Below, one piece after another: positions 1-7,942 of a stretch of 10,038 bases of DNA. The position numbers and the translations under genes were made by a program. The notes beneath the pieces are model-generated. The model was not told the DNA's origin and ran no database searches. It saw nothing but the letters and a program-made list of their open reading frames with translations. The stretch comes from Clostridiaceae bacterium (lineage in GTDB: Bacteria > Bacillota > Clostridia > UMGS1883 > JAAYMJ01): NCBI GenBank assembly GCA_012521455.1, contig JAAYMJ010000018.1, positions 1-10,038 on the forward strand, given 5' to 3'. Position 1 is the first letter of the stretch. Each line of letters starts with the position of its first letter.

Positions 1-1752
1 AACGCCGAAGGCGGAAGAACAACACCTTCCGTTGTGGCTTTTACTAAAACCGGCGAAAGGCTGGTTGGCCAGGTTGCCAAAAGACAGGCGGTTACAAACA
101 CTGAAAGAACCATTATATCAATAAAAAGGGAAATGGGAAACAACTATAAAGTAAGAATAGATGATAAAGAATACACACCGCCGGAAATTTCCGCAATGAT
201 TTTGCAAAAATTAAAGGCGGACGCCGAAAGTTATTTGGGCGAACCAGTGACACAGGCGGTAATCACAGTGCCTGCGTATTTTTCCGACTCCCAAAGGCAG
301 GCAACAAAGGACGCGGGAAGAATAGCAGGCTTGGAAGTTTTAAGAATCATAAACGAACCCACTGCCGCAGCGCTAGCTTACGGCATGGACAAAGAACATG
401 ACCAAAAAATCATGGTTTACGACTTAGGCGGCGGTACATTTGATGTATCCATTCTTGAAATCGGCGACGGCGTATTTGAAGTATTAGCTACAAGCGGCAA
501 CAACCGCCTAGGCGGCGACGACTTCGACCAAAGGATAATTGACTATTGCATCAGCGAGTTTAAAAAGCTTGAAGGAATTGACCTTTCAACCGACAAAACC
601 GCGATGCAAAGGCTAAAAGAAGCGGCTGAAAAGGCTAAAATTGAACTATCAGGTGTTACAAGCACAAATATAAACCTTCCCTTTATCACAGCTGACGCCA
701 ACGGCCCGAAACATTTAGACATAACCTTAACAAGGGCAAAATTCAATGAACTTACCGCGGACCTTGTGGAAAAGACAATGGAACCCACAAAGAGGGCATT
801 AGCAGACGCTAATTTAACACCCGCCCAAATCGACAAGGTTATTTTAGTTGGCGGTTCCACAAGAATTCCGGCAGTTCAGGAAGCAATTACCAAGTTCATC
901 GGAAAAGAGCCCCACAAGGGTATCAACCCCGACGAATGCGTGGCAATCGGCGCCGCAATCCAGGCAGGGGTACTATCCGGTGAAGTAAAGGACATGGTGC
1001 TTTTGGACGTAACACCGCTTTCATTAGGTATTGAAACAATGGGCGGCGTATTTACAAAACTAATTGAAAGAAACACCACAATTCCTGTTAGAAAGAGCCA
1101 GATCTTCTCCACCGCGGCAGACAACCAGACAAGCGTTGAAGTACACGTTTTGCAAGGCGAACGTGAAATGGCCGCTGACAACAAAACTTTGGGAAGATTT
1201 ATCCTATCGGGTATCCCCCCGGCGCCCCGCGGGGTACCGCAAATCGAAGTTACATTTGATATTGACGCTAACGGTATCGTTAACGTGTCCGCAAAGGATT
1301 TAGGCACCGGAAAAGAACAAAAAATCACAATCACGGCTTCATCAAACCTAACCGAAGAAGAAATCCAAAAAGCAATCAAAGAAGCCGAACAATATGCCGC
1401 ACAGGACAAAAAGCGCAAGGAAGAAGTTGAAATCAGAAACAACGCGGACCAAATGGTATATCAATCCAAAAAGACACTAAAAGACCTTGCTGATAAACTC
1501 GGCGAAGATGATAAAAAGAAAATCCAGACCGAAATTGACAATGTTAAAGAAGCGCTAAAAGGAAGCGATGTTGAAGCTATCAAAAAAGCCACTGAAAAGC
1601 TAACACAGGCGTTTTACGAAGTTTCAACAAAGATTTACCAGCAAAACGCGCAGCAGGGCCAACCCAATCAAACAGCGCAATGCCCGAATGGTGAAAATGT
1701 TTACGACGCTAACTACACAGAAGTAAAAGACGACAATAACAATAATAAGTAA
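1..1752 (+). CDS. dnaK: Chaperone DnaK (Hsp70), 5'-truncated by window edge
   Basis: ATP-driven Hsp70 chaperone of the cytoplasm that folds and refolds proteins with DnaJ and GrpE. The reading frame is open from base 1 and starts with [14 protein letters not shown], which in full-length DnaK lies near residue 29, so about 28 residues including the first ATP phosphate loop are outside the window; 583 residues are visible. Seen in order: [10 protein letters not shown], the phosphate-2 loop DLGGGTFD (421-444), LGGDDFD, the adenosine motif VGGSTRIP, the linker and substrate domain ([11 protein letters not shown] onward), a charged helical lid, and a Gln/Asn-rich tail ending [10 protein letters not shown]. 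The nucleotide-binding domain lacks the insertion of proteobacterial DnaK, the short Gram-positive form. dnaJ follows on the same strand after 117 nt, the usual order. A GTG at 34 is an internal valine, not the start. The dnaK start and any CIRCE operator lie upstream of the window. Confidence 0.98.
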   Translation, partial: NAEGGRTTPSVVAFTKTGERLVGQVAKRQAVTNTERTIISIKREMGNNYKVRIDDKEYTPPEISAMILQKLKADAESYLGEPVTQAVITVPAYFSDSQRQATKDAGRIAGLEVLRIINEPTAAALAYGMDKEHDQKIMVYDLGGGTFDVSILEIGDGVFEVLATSGNNRLGGDDFDQRIIDYCISEFKKLEGIDLSTDKTAMQRLKEAAEKAKIELSGVTSTNINLPFITADANGPKHLDITLTRAKFNELTADLVEKTMEPTKRALADANLTPAQIDKVILVGGSTRIPAVQEAITKFIGKEPHKGINPDECVAIGAAIQAGVLSGEVKDMVLLDVTPLSLGIETMGGVFTKLIERNTTIPVRKSQIFSTAADNQTSVEVHVLQGEREMAADNKTLGRFILSGIPPAPRGVPQIEVTFDIDANGIVNVSAKDLGTGKEQKITITASSNLTEEEIQKAIKEAEQYAAQDKKRKEEVEIRNNADQMVYQSKKTLKDLADKLGEDDKKKIQTEIDNVKEALKGSDVEAIKKATEKLTQAFYEVSTKIYQQNAQQGQPNQTAQCPNGENVYDANYTEVKDDNNNNK

Positions 1753-1772
1753 GGCTGCGATTGCTCGCAGCC
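1753..1772 (+). other. Hairpin 1 in dnaK-dnaJ spacer
   Basis: Perfect 8-bp stem GGCTGCGA/TCGCAGCC with a TTGC loop, starting on the base after the dnaK stop codon. No T-run follows, so it is not a standard intrinsic terminator. A role as a processing or 3'-end stabilising structure that lets dnaK and dnaJ be expressed at different levels is inferred. Confidence 0.7.
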
Positions 1773-1774
1773 TG

Positions 1775-1801
1775 TCTTAGAAGTAACCTTTACTTCTAAG
1801 A
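1775..1801 (+). other. Hairpin 2 in dnaK-dnaJ spacer
   Basis: Perfect 12-bp stem TCTTAGAAGTAA/TTACTTCTAAGA with a 3-nt loop CCT, only 2 nt after hairpin 1. It is A+T-rich and followed by ATACATAAATA, not a U-tract. It is either a weak attenuator or an RNA stability element between the two chaperone genes. I see no convincing promoter in 1802-1850, so dnaJ probably depends on read-through from dnaK. Confidence 0.65.
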
Positions 1802-1869
1802 TACATAAATATTTATACTGGTGTTAGCTTTCAGGCAATCCCTTATTCAAAGAAAGGATTTTTTCGAAA

Positions 1870-3015
1870 ATGTCAAAACGCGATTATTATGAGGTTCTTG
1901 GAGTTAGCAGGAATGCAACGGATGAGGAGATAAAAAAAGCATACCGTAAACTTGCCAAGCAATATCACCCTGACTTAAACAAAGACAATCCTGACGCAGA
2001 AGCGAAATTTAAAGAAATCAGCGAAGCCTATGAAGTTTTAAGCAATCCCGAAAAAAAAGCCCGGTACGACCAGTTTGGCCACGCCGGCGTCGACCCTACA
2101 TACGGCGCGGGCAGCACGGGCGGCGCCTACGACGGTTTTGGCGGATTCGGGTTTGATATGGGTGATATTTTTGAAACCTTCTTTGGCGGTTTTGGAGGAA
2201 GCAGGGCCAGGAGAAACCAGCCCCAAAAAGGCCGCGATATAAATATCCAGCTTGAAATAACCTTTGAAGAAGCCGCATTTGGCGCAAGCAAGGAAATCAA
2301 TGTCACCAGAAACGAAATCTGCGACGACTGCCATGGTTCCGGTGCAAAAGCTGGCACCAGCCCTGAGCAGTGCCCCTTATGCAAAGGAACAGGCCAAATC
2401 AGAACCGTTCAAAACACAATTTTAGGAAGCTTTTCCACAACCAGGACTTGCGACCGCTGCGGCGGCAAAGGCACAATCATAACAAACCCGTGCCCCGCCT
2501 GCTTTGGAAAAGGTACCGTTAGAAAGCCTAAGAAATTAAAAATCGAAATACCGGCAGGCATTGACGAGGGCCACACCTTATCCGTGCGCGGCCAAGGGGA
2601 CGCCGGGAAAAACGGCGGCCCGTACGGGGATTTGTTTATAACCATTTCCATTAAAAAACATCCCCTTTTTGAACGACAAGGAAACTCTGTCATTCATGAA
2701 ATGCCAATTACCTTTATACAAGCCACGCTAGGCGCTGAGGTGGAAGTCCCCACCCTAGACGGCAGGGTTAAATACACAATACCTGAAGGAACCCAGTCGG
2801 GAACCATATTCAGGCTCAAAAACAAAGGTATCCCCTATTTAAACGGCCACGGCCGCGGGGACCAGTATGTAAAGGTAATTGTGGAAGTACCAACCAACCT
2901 CACGCAAAAGCAAAAAGAAATCCTTATGGAATTTGCCAAGGAGTCAAATGAAAAAAATTATAAACAGCACAGAAGCTTTATTAACAAATTTAAAGATTAC
3001 TTTAAAAATAATTAA
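1870..3015 (+). CDS. dnaJ: Chaperone DnaJ (Hsp40)
   Basis: J-domain co-chaperone that delivers unfolded protein to DnaK and stimulates its ATPase. It has 381 residues, the normal length for a type I DnaJ. The ATG has a ribosome binding site AGAAAGGA at 1851-1858. Domains in order: the J domain (about residues 1-70) with HPD at 33-35; a Gly/Phe-rich region (about 75-115); a cysteine-rich zinc domain with four CxxCxGxG repeats at C151/C154, C168/C171, C194/C197 and C208/C211, all eight cysteines intact; then the C-terminal peptide-binding and dimerisation domains. It is the last gene of the chaperone unit, since a terminator overlaps its stop codon. The usual neighbour prmA is not downstream; an aminoacyl-tRNA synthetase unit follows with its own promoter. 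Confidence 0.98.
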   Translation: MSKRDYYEVLGVSRNATDEEIKKAYRKLAKQYHPDLNKDNPDAEAKFKEISEAYEVLSNPEKKARYDQFGHAGVDPTYGAGSTGGAYDGFGGFGFDMGDIFETFFGGFGGSRARRNQPQKGRDINIQLEITFEEAAFGASKEINVTRNEICDDCHGSGAKAGTSPEQCPLCKGTGQIRTVQNTILGSFSTTRTCDRCGGKGTIITNPCPACFGKGTVRKPKKLKIEIPAGIDEGHTLSVRGQGDAGKNGGPYGDLFITISIKKHPLFERQGNSVIHEMPITFIQATLGAEVEVPTLDGRVKYTIPEGTQSGTIFRLKNKGIPYLNGHGRGDQYVKVIVEVPTNLTQKQKEILMEFAKESNEKNYKQHRSFINKFKDYFKNN

Positions 3016-3041
3016 CGGCACCGCAAGGTGTCGTTTTCGTT
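3014..3041 (+). terminator. Intrinsic terminator of dnaJ
   Basis: A 9-bp stem (3014-3022 with 3027-3035, one G-T pair) capped by a GCAA tetraloop and followed by TTCGTT. The left arm includes the last two bases of the dnaJ stop codon. The U-tract is interrupted by CG, so termination may be incomplete. Confidence 0.8.
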
Positions 3042-3091
3042 ATAAATAAAAGTTATAAACAATAATAATTTACAAAAATGAAGGTAAAATA

Positions 3092-3120
3092 TTGATAAAA
3101 AATATGTTTTTTTGTATAAT
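3092..3120 (+). promoter_or_regulatory. Promoter of gltX-glnS
   Basis: Sigma-A type promoter: TTGATA (3092-3097), 17-bp spacer, TATAAT (3115-3120). Transcription would start near 3127, leaving a leader of only about 33 nt. That is too short for a T-box, the usual control of Firmicute aminoacyl-tRNA synthetases, so expression looks constitutive. Confidence 0.85.
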
Positions 3121-3159
3121 ACAAATAAATACATTCTAACAAATGGAAAGGATAAAAAG

Positions 3160-4806
3160 ATGAGTAAGGAACTTGCAGAAATTTTATTTCCAGAAATTAC
3201 TCTGACCCCACAGGATTTAGAAAAGAAATACCCAAGAAGAAATTTGCCAGAAGGCGCAAGGGTTACCCGCTTCGCGCCCAGCCCCACAGGATTTTTGCAC
3301 ATAGGCGGGCTTTTTGCCGCCATGATTTCAAAAGTGTGGGCTGAAAAATCAGGGGGCGTTTTTTATCTAAGGATTGAGGACACCGATAAAAAACGTGAAA
3401 TTGAAAACGGGGTAAAAATAATAATCGACGGGCTTTCTGACTTTGGCATAACTTTTTCGGAAGGCATGACGGGAAATGACACCGAAGTCGGGGACTACGG
3501 CCCGTATTTACAGTCAAAGCGCGAGGAAATCTACAAAACCTATGCCAAGGATTTGGTGGCAAAAGGTTTGGCTTATCCTTGCTTTATGACTGAAGAAGAG
3601 CTGGAAGAAATAAGAATTAAGCAGGAAGAGTTAAAGCTCACCCCCGGGATTTACGGCGAATTTGCAAAATGCAGGGATTTATCCATTGATGCGGTAAAAG
3701 AAAGGTTAAACAAAAACCTTCCCTATGTTATCCGCCTAAAATCCGGCGGGAATATTGAAAACAGAATTGTGCTTGACGACCTAATTAAAGGCGAAATCTC
3801 AATGCCAGAGAATAATTTGGACATAGTGCTCCTAAAAAGCGACGGTATCCCGACATATCACTTTGCCCACGCGGTGGACGACCACCTGATGGGGACAACC
3901 GACGTAATCAGGGGCGACGAGTGGATTTCATCCTATCCAATCCACTATGAACTCTTTAAAGTCCTAGGCTTTACCATGCCAAGGTATGCCCATATTTCCC
4001 CCATTATGAAACAAGACAACGGCGGAAAGCGGAAATTAAGCAAACGCAAAGACCCCGAAGCTGCCGTTTCATACTACCATGAAATGGGCTACCCGAAAGA
4101 AGCCGTAATAGAATACTTAATGACATTAGCAAATTCCAACTTTGAAGATTGGAGAGCGCAAAATCCAACCGCCGATATAAACGAATTCCCCTTTGAGCTT
4201 TCAAAAATGAGCCCAAGCGGGGCGCTGTTTGATTTAGTAAAACTTACGGATATTAGCAAAAACTACATTTCAAAACTAAATTGCGAAACCTTATATAACA
4301 TGCTCACATCATGGGCAAAAGAATATGATAAGGAATTTTTATCCCTGCTTGAAAAAGACCCGCAATACGCTAAAAGGATTTTAAATATTGAAAGGGAAAT
4401 CGAAAAGCCAAGAAAGGATATCGCAAAATTATCCGACGTAAAAGACTACATCAGCTATTTCTACGACGAAATCTGGGACGGCAAACTGGATTTCCCGGAA
4501 AATATTAATAAAGAGGATATTATAAATATCCTTAACACCTACAAAGACATCTTCAATGAAAATGACGACAAAGAAACTTGGTTTGAAAGAATAAGGCAAA
4601 TGTGCCCACCGTTAGGCTTTGCGGCAATGCCGAAGGAGTATAAGAAAAACCCAGGTTTATATAAAGGCCATGTGGGGGACGTTTCCACCGTAATCAGGGT
4701 GGCCGCAACAGGCAGAAGGAACACCCCCGACCTATACGAAATACTAATGATTTTGGGAAAAGAAAAAGTTACAAAAAGGCTGCTTGACGCAATAAATAAA
4801 CTATAA
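3160..4806 (+). CDS. gltX: Glutamate--tRNA ligase (GluRS)
   Basis: Class I aminoacyl-tRNA synthetase that charges tRNA-Glu with glutamate in the cytoplasm. 548 residues from the ATG at 3160, chosen because GGAAAGGA (3145-3152) lies 7 nt ahead and because the longer in-frame TTG start at 3112 sits inside the promoter -10 box. The Rossmann catalytic core carries the HIGH-equivalent HIGG at residues 47-50 in FAPSPTGFLHIGG, and the KMSKS-equivalent KLSKRKD at 292-298, the GluRS form of that loop. The C-terminal third is the helical anticodon-binding region. The HIGH motif is preceded by about 33 residues more than in classic GluRS; this extended form (N-terminal text ending NLPEGARVTRF) is typical of clostridial enzymes. 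First gene of a two-gene unit with glnS, 24 nt apart. Whether it discriminates against tRNA-Gln cannot be read from motifs; the linked GlnRS makes discrimination plausible. Confidence 0.95.
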   Translation: MSKELAEILFPEITLTPQDLEKKYPRRNLPEGARVTRFAPSPTGFLHIGGLFAAMISKVWAEKSGGVFYLRIEDTDKKREIENGVKIIIDGLSDFGITFSEGMTGNDTEVGDYGPYLQSKREEIYKTYAKDLVAKGLAYPCFMTEEELEEIRIKQEELKLTPGIYGEFAKCRDLSIDAVKERLNKNLPYVIRLKSGGNIENRIVLDDLIKGEISMPENNLDIVLLKSDGIPTYHFAHAVDDHLMGTTDVIRGDEWISSYPIHYELFKVLGFTMPRYAHISPIMKQDNGGKRKLSKRKDPEAAVSYYHEMGYPKEAVIEYLMTLANSNFEDWRAQNPTADINEFPFELSKMSPSGALFDLVKLTDISKNYISKLNCETLYNMLTSWAKEYDKEFLSLLEKDPQYAKRILNIEREIEKPRKDIAKLSDVKDYISYFYDEIWDGKLDFPENINKEDIINILNTYKDIFNENDDKETWFERIRQMCPPLGFAAMPKEYKKNPGLYKGHVGDVSTVIRVAATGRRNTPDLYEILMILGKEKVTKRLLDAINKL

Positions 4807-4830
4807 GTTAAAAACGAAAGGAAAGTTAGC

Positions 4831-6507
4831 ATGGAATCAAATTTCATATACGAGGCAATAGAAGAGGATTTAAGAAATGGCGTTTATGACAAAGTCCAAA
4901 CCCGTTTCCCGCCCGAACCAAACGGGTATTTGCATATAGGGCATGCGAAAGCCATATGCATAGACTTCGGGGCGGCGGAAAAGTTCGGCGGCGTATGCAA
5001 CTTGCGCCTTGACGACACAAACCCCACAAAAGAAGACGAGGAATACGTGGAAGCAATCATGGAAGACATAAAATGGCTGGGCTTTAAATGGGGAAAAGTC
5101 CTTTACGCTTCGGATTATTTTGACCAAATCCACGAATGCGCAATAAAACTAATCAAAAAGGGACTTGCGTATGTTGACGAATTAAGCGCTGATGAAATCA
5201 GGGAATACAGGGGAACCCTTACCGAGCCCGGCAAAGAAAGCCCATACAGAAACAGGCCCGTTGAAGAAAGCTTGGACCTTTTTATGAGAATGACCAACGG
5301 CGAATTTGAAAACGGCAAAATGGTGCTCAGGGCAAAAATCGACATGGCGTCCCCCAACCTAAATATGCGCGACCCTGTAATATACAGGATACTTCATGCC
5401 CGCCATCACAGGACCGGGGACAAATGGTGCGTATATCCCATGTACGACTTTGCCCACCCCATTTCCGATACTTTAGAAGGGGTTACCCATTCCTTGTGCT
5501 CATTGGAATTTGAAGACCACAGGCCCCTTTATAACTGGGTTTTGGAAGCTTTGGAATTTCCAAAACCAAGCAGGCAGATTGAGTTTGCAAGACTTAATTT
5601 AAACTACACTTTAACCAGCAAAAGAAAATGCTTAAGATTAGTTAACGAAAAAATCGTCTCAGGATGGGACGACCCGAGAATGTCCACCATTTCAGGCATG
5701 AGAAGAAGGGGCTACACCCCTGAAGCAATACGGGATTTCTGTGAAAGAATCGGGGTTTCAAAAGCAAACAGCGTTGTTGACTTTGCGCTTTTAGAACACT
5801 GTGTAAGGGCGGATTTAAACAAAAAGGCCACCCGCGCCATGGCAGTGCTAAAGCCCGTAAAAGTCATCATCGAAAACTATCCCGAAGACCAAACGGAAGA
5901 AGTGTTTATTGAAGTAAACCCCGAGCTTGAAAACTCACCAGTAAGACCCGTTCCATTTTCTCGTGAAATATACATTGAAGAAGACGACTTTATGATAGAC
6001 CCGCCCAAAAAATATTTCAGGCTATCCCCGGGGGCGGAAGTTAGGCTAAAAGGCGCCTACATTATCAAATGCACATCTTATGAAACCGACGAAAACGGAA
6101 AAGTAACAATTATCCGCTGCACCTATGACTCCCAATCCAAAGGCGGCAACGCTCCTGACGGAAGGAAAATCAAAGGCACCCTTCACTGGGTAAGCGCAAA
6201 ACACGCAATAGACGCCCAAGTAAACCTTTACGACAGGTTATTTACCGTGCCAAACCCGTCAGACGAAAGCGACGGCAAGAATTTATTGGATTATATCAAC
6301 AAGGATTCATTGGTTGTATTAAATAACTGCAAGCTTGAGCCCTACTTAAAAGACGCAAAGCTTGGCGAATCCTTCCAGTTCTTGCGGCTTGGGTATTTCT
6401 GCCTGGACAAGGACTCAACGGAAGACAAACTAATCTTTAACCGCACGGTTTCATTAAAAGACTCATGGGCAAAAATCAGCAGCAAAGAAGAAAACAAAAA
6501 CGCGTAA
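4831..6507 (+). CDS. glnS: Glutamine--tRNA ligase (GlnRS)
   Basis: Class I synthetase that attaches glutamine directly to tRNA-Gln. 558 residues, close to the length of the classic bacterial enzyme; the C-terminal YqeY domain fused to some bacterial GlnRS is absent. The ATG at 4831 has GAAAGGA at 4816-4822, 8 nt ahead. The HIGH motif is canonical, [15 protein letters not shown] with HIGH at residues 35-38; the KMSKS loop reads LTSKRK at 261-266 instead of VMSKRK. The C-terminal part (from about residue 335) is the two-barrel anticodon-binding domain. It is cotranscribed with gltX. Many Firmicutes lack GlnRS and make Gln-tRNA by GatCAB amidation, so this gene marks a lineage with the direct route; family knowledge suggests bacterial GlnRS was acquired by transfer from eukaryotes. 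Its stop codon lies inside the terminator stem and only 8 bp separate it from the stop codon of the convergent gene. Confidence 0.96.
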   Translation: MESNFIYEAIEEDLRNGVYDKVQTRFPPEPNGYLHIGHAKAICIDFGAAEKFGGVCNLRLDDTNPTKEDEEYVEAIMEDIKWLGFKWGKVLYASDYFDQIHECAIKLIKKGLAYVDELSADEIREYRGTLTEPGKESPYRNRPVEESLDLFMRMTNGEFENGKMVLRAKIDMASPNLNMRDPVIYRILHARHHRTGDKWCVYPMYDFAHPISDTLEGVTHSLCSLEFEDHRPLYNWVLEALEFPKPSRQIEFARLNLNYTLTSKRKCLRLVNEKIVSGWDDPRMSTISGMRRRGYTPEAIRDFCERIGVSKANSVVDFALLEHCVRADLNKKATRAMAVLKPVKVIIENYPEDQTEEVFIEVNPELENSPVRPVPFSREIYIEEDDFMIDPPKKYFRLSPGAEVRLKGAYIIKCTSYETDENGKVTIIRCTYDSQSKGGNAPDGRKIKGTLHWVSAKHAIDAQVNLYDRLFTVPNPSDESDGKNLLDYINKDSLVVLNNCKLEPYLKDAKLGESFQFLRLGYFCLDKDSTEDKLIFNRTVSLKDSWAKISSKEENKNA

Positions 6508-6528
6508 AATAACTTTTACGCGTTTTTT
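6496..6528. terminator. Shared bidirectional terminator, glnS / CmpB-like gene
   Basis: Perfect stem: 6496-6509 pairs with 6514-6527 (core AACGCGTAAAA), with a 4-nt TAAC loop. The T-run 6523-6528 serves the + strand and the A-run 6496-6500 gives a T-run on the - strand. Both converging stop codons (6505-6507 on +, 6516-6518 on -) lie inside the two arms. Confidence 0.9.
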
Positions 6529-6935
6529 CCCTGCCCAATATTTAACTTAATTAAGGTTTTATAAACAAACTCAAATAAAATGCCCACAACTGCCCAAATG
6601 GGCGCATAATCAAGCCTTATGACATTTAAAAAATATAACCCGTGCTCATAATACCAAGGCTTAATGTTTAGTACATTTATAAAAAAAAGCCCCAGATTTA
6701 ATTCAATAAAATAAATCATAAGGCAGTAGCATATCCCCCTAAAAAGAAGGGGGAAATCTTTTATTCTATGATAAAGCGGCTCCAGATACACCACCGCAAG
6801 ACCATAGACAAAAAACATCCACAGCGACACGCTTCCCTTCAAATTAAATTCCCCTTTAAGCAGGGAGGAAAGCCCTGTGAAAATTAACTCCATATTTGAA
6901 CCTAAAAACCCGTATATAGCAAACCTTTTCATCAT
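6516..6935 (-). CDS. Small integral membrane protein, CmpB-like (PF06541, 'putative ABC transporter permease')
   Basis: 139 residues with about four hydrophobic helices and few charged residues outside the loops. I recognise the pattern of the PF06541 family: YGFLGSNMELIFTG at the N-terminus, a KGSVSLWMFFVYGLAVVYLEPL segment, a conserved Glu in the middle helix (MIYFIELNLG), a PWYYE-type loop, and APIWAVVGILFEF near the end. The family is annotated as putative ABC-transporter permease by name only; its substrate and mechanism are unknown, and no ATPase gene is beside it. Two ATG codons are adjacent (6935 and 6932). Upstream on the - strand I see no clear Shine-Dalgarno sequence, unlike every other gene here, and no good promoter, so the start is less certain. 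It converges on glnS and shares its terminator. The opposite end faces the folT promoter. Confidence 0.8.
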   Translation of the reverse strand: MMKRFAIYGFLGSNMELIFTGLSSLLKGEFNLKGSVSLWMFFVYGLAVVYLEPLYHRIKDFPLLFRGICYCLMIYFIELNLGLFFINVLNIKPWYYEHGLYFLNVIRLDYAPIWAVVGILFEFVYKTLIKLNIGQGKNA

Positions 6936-6987
6936 GGTATTTATTATGGGTAAATTTTAAAAAAATATTTAACTTGCAAAAATATTC

Positions 6988-7016
6988 TTGCATAAAAAAA
7001 ATATAAATGCTATAAT
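6988..7016 (+). promoter_or_regulatory. Promoter of the riboswitch-folT unit
   Basis: TTGCAT (6988-6993), 17-bp spacer, TATAAT (7011-7016) preceded by TGC, giving an extended -10 element. Transcription would start near 7022-7024, placing the THF aptamer at the extreme 5' end of the transcript. Confidence 0.88.
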
Positions 7017-7021
7017 CACTT

Positions 7022-7118
7022 AAGAAGGTGATTGCGCGTTAAGTGCCGCACGGACGGGGAGCTTTCGTGCGGACGAAGTCCGGTTTAGGGCGCGGTGCAT
7101 TCACCACATCCCGCTATT
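7022..7118 (+). promoter_or_regulatory. Tetrahydrofolate (THF) riboswitch aptamer, class I
   Basis: RNA sensor of reduced folates in the folT leader. It carries the two conserved THF-I segments, GCGCGTTAAGTG (7034-7045) and GGGCGCGGTG (7088-7097). Pairings readable from the sequence: outer helix GGTGA (7027-7031) with TCACC (7101-7105); inner helix GCGC (7034-7037) with GCGC (7090-7093); and P3, a perfect 7-bp stem CCGCACG (7046-7052) with CGTGCGG (7066-7072) closing a 13-nt loop. The loop contains GGGA (7057-7060), which can pair with TCCC (7109-7112), matching the L3-J2/1 pseudoknot of the family; a shifted register, CGGG with CCCG, is equally possible. The downstream gene encodes a folate S component, the expected target. 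The boundaries are approximate. Confidence 0.92.
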
Positions 7119-7178
7119 AAAAAGTAAATATAGAGTGAATTTTTATTTCCCTCTAATTCCTAAATAGCGGACTTTTTT
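7111..7178 (+). terminator. Riboswitch expression platform: intrinsic terminator
   Basis: CCGCTATT (7111-7118) pairs with AATAGCGG (7163-7170), followed by ACTTTTTT. Inside the long loop TAGAG (7131-7135) can pair with CTCTA (7151-7155). The left arm overlaps the 3' edge of the aptamer (TCCC 7109-7112). GTGAAT at 7135-7140 can alternatively pair with ATTCAC at 7099-7104, which would break the aptamer's outer helix and act as an antiterminator. Control of folT by transcription termination is therefore inferred; folate-bound repression is the usual direction in this family. Confidence 0.75.
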
Positions 7179-7212
7179 AATATACGCAAACAAGGAAAAG
7201 GAGGTTTTTTTA

Positions 7213-7881
7213 TTGTCCATAATTGAAAACTTATTCAACAACCTTAAAAACGCGTTTACCAATTTTTTTGCTTCAATCGAAAAACCATTGGAGGTTTTAG
7301 TAAACTACGGCCTTTTAATTACGCTGTTTTTCCTCATACTCTTTTTGGTTATATCAATTATAAAACACAAAAGCTCCATTAAAAATATAAAAAACACAAA
7401 AGCATTGGTAGTATGCGCAATGCTTTTAGCCTTAAATTTGATAATTAAGCTTTTTAATGTTGAGATTGGAAACTACTTAAGATTGGGCTTTGGCTTTATA
7501 ACCTTACCCATTGCCGCAATGTTATACGGCCCATTTATAGGGGGGCTTTTAGGAATTGTTCAGGATATTACTTATTACATCTTCCACCAAACCGGTCCAT
7601 ACCTTCCCCTCATGGGAATTGGCGCGATCATATCAGGCTTAATCCACGGAAACATACTTTATAATAAGAAAATCACATGGCTAAAGGCAGCGGCCGCGGT
7701 AATTTTGGATTTATTTATCGTCAACATGACCATAAACACAATAGCCGTTTATTCCATAGTTGACCGCGCAATATATGCCCTTTTCGCGAGCCGCGTTTTA
7801 TCAAGCCTCTTGCAGGTTCCCATTCAAACAATTATAATTTATTTCATCCTAAACAGGGTCAAAAAAATAAATAAGCTGTAA
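7213..7881 (+). CDS. folT: ECF transporter folate-specific S component (FolT)
   Basis: Membrane protein that binds folate and is energised by a shared EcfA-EcfA'-EcfT module to import it. 222 residues from a TTG start, chosen because a full-strength ribosome binding site AAAGGAGG (7197-7204) lies 8 nt ahead. The S-component core begins near residue 60 and has about six helices; the first carries the AxxxA contact motif (AMLLA, 69-73). FolT-like features follow: NYLRLGFGFITLPIA, LYGPFIGGLLGIVQD, a TGPYLP loop, and an Arg-containing C-terminal segment SRVLSSLLQVP. The N-terminal 60 residues are extra: an amphipathic stretch and one additional hydrophobic helix (about 31-51). No ATPase or EcfT gene is adjacent, so it is a group II system. 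The substrate call rests on both protein pattern and the THF riboswitch. Confidence 0.9.
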   Translation: MSIIENLFNNLKNAFTNFFASIEKPLEVLVNYGLLITLFFLILFLVISIIKHKSSIKNIKNTKALVVCAMLLALNLIIKLFNVEIGNYLRLGFGFITLPIAAMLYGPFIGGLLGIVQDITYYIFHQTGPYLPLMGIGAIISGLIHGNILYNKKITWLKAAAAVILDLFIVNMTINTIAVYSIVDRAIYALFASRVLSSLLQVPIQTIIIYFILNRVKKINKL

Positions 7882-7884
7882 AAC

Positions 7885-7930
7885 AAAAAGCTAACAAGTA
7901 TAATTTGCAAATTATATTTGTTAGCTTTTT
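7885..7930. terminator. Bidirectional terminator between the two ECF S-component genes
   Basis: A 23-bp palindromic arm pair, 7885-7907 with 7908-7930, with one G-T pair (7898/7917). T-run after the + arm and, by symmetry, T-run on the - strand. It lies 3 nt after the folT stop and 12 nt before the end of the convergent gene. Confidence 0.92.
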
Positions 7931-7942
7931 TATATTATAGCC

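Noticed and set aside
876-1442. 188-codon open frame on the - strand inside dnaK
   Set aside because: It lies opposite a fully conserved DnaK frame, has no ribosome binding site and resembles no family; it is a shadow of dnaK codon use.
3039-3059. Direct repeat GTTATAAA, two copies after dnaJ
   Set aside because: Short and A+T-rich in an A+T-rich gap; expected by chance and not linked to any element.
3112-3159. Upstream TTG start for gltX
   Set aside because: It lies within the -10 region and before the expected transcript start; the ATG at 3160 has a good ribosome binding site.
3121-3159. T-box leader for gltX
   Set aside because: Only about 33 nt separate the predicted transcript start from the start codon, far too short for a T-box, and no T-box bulge sequence is present.
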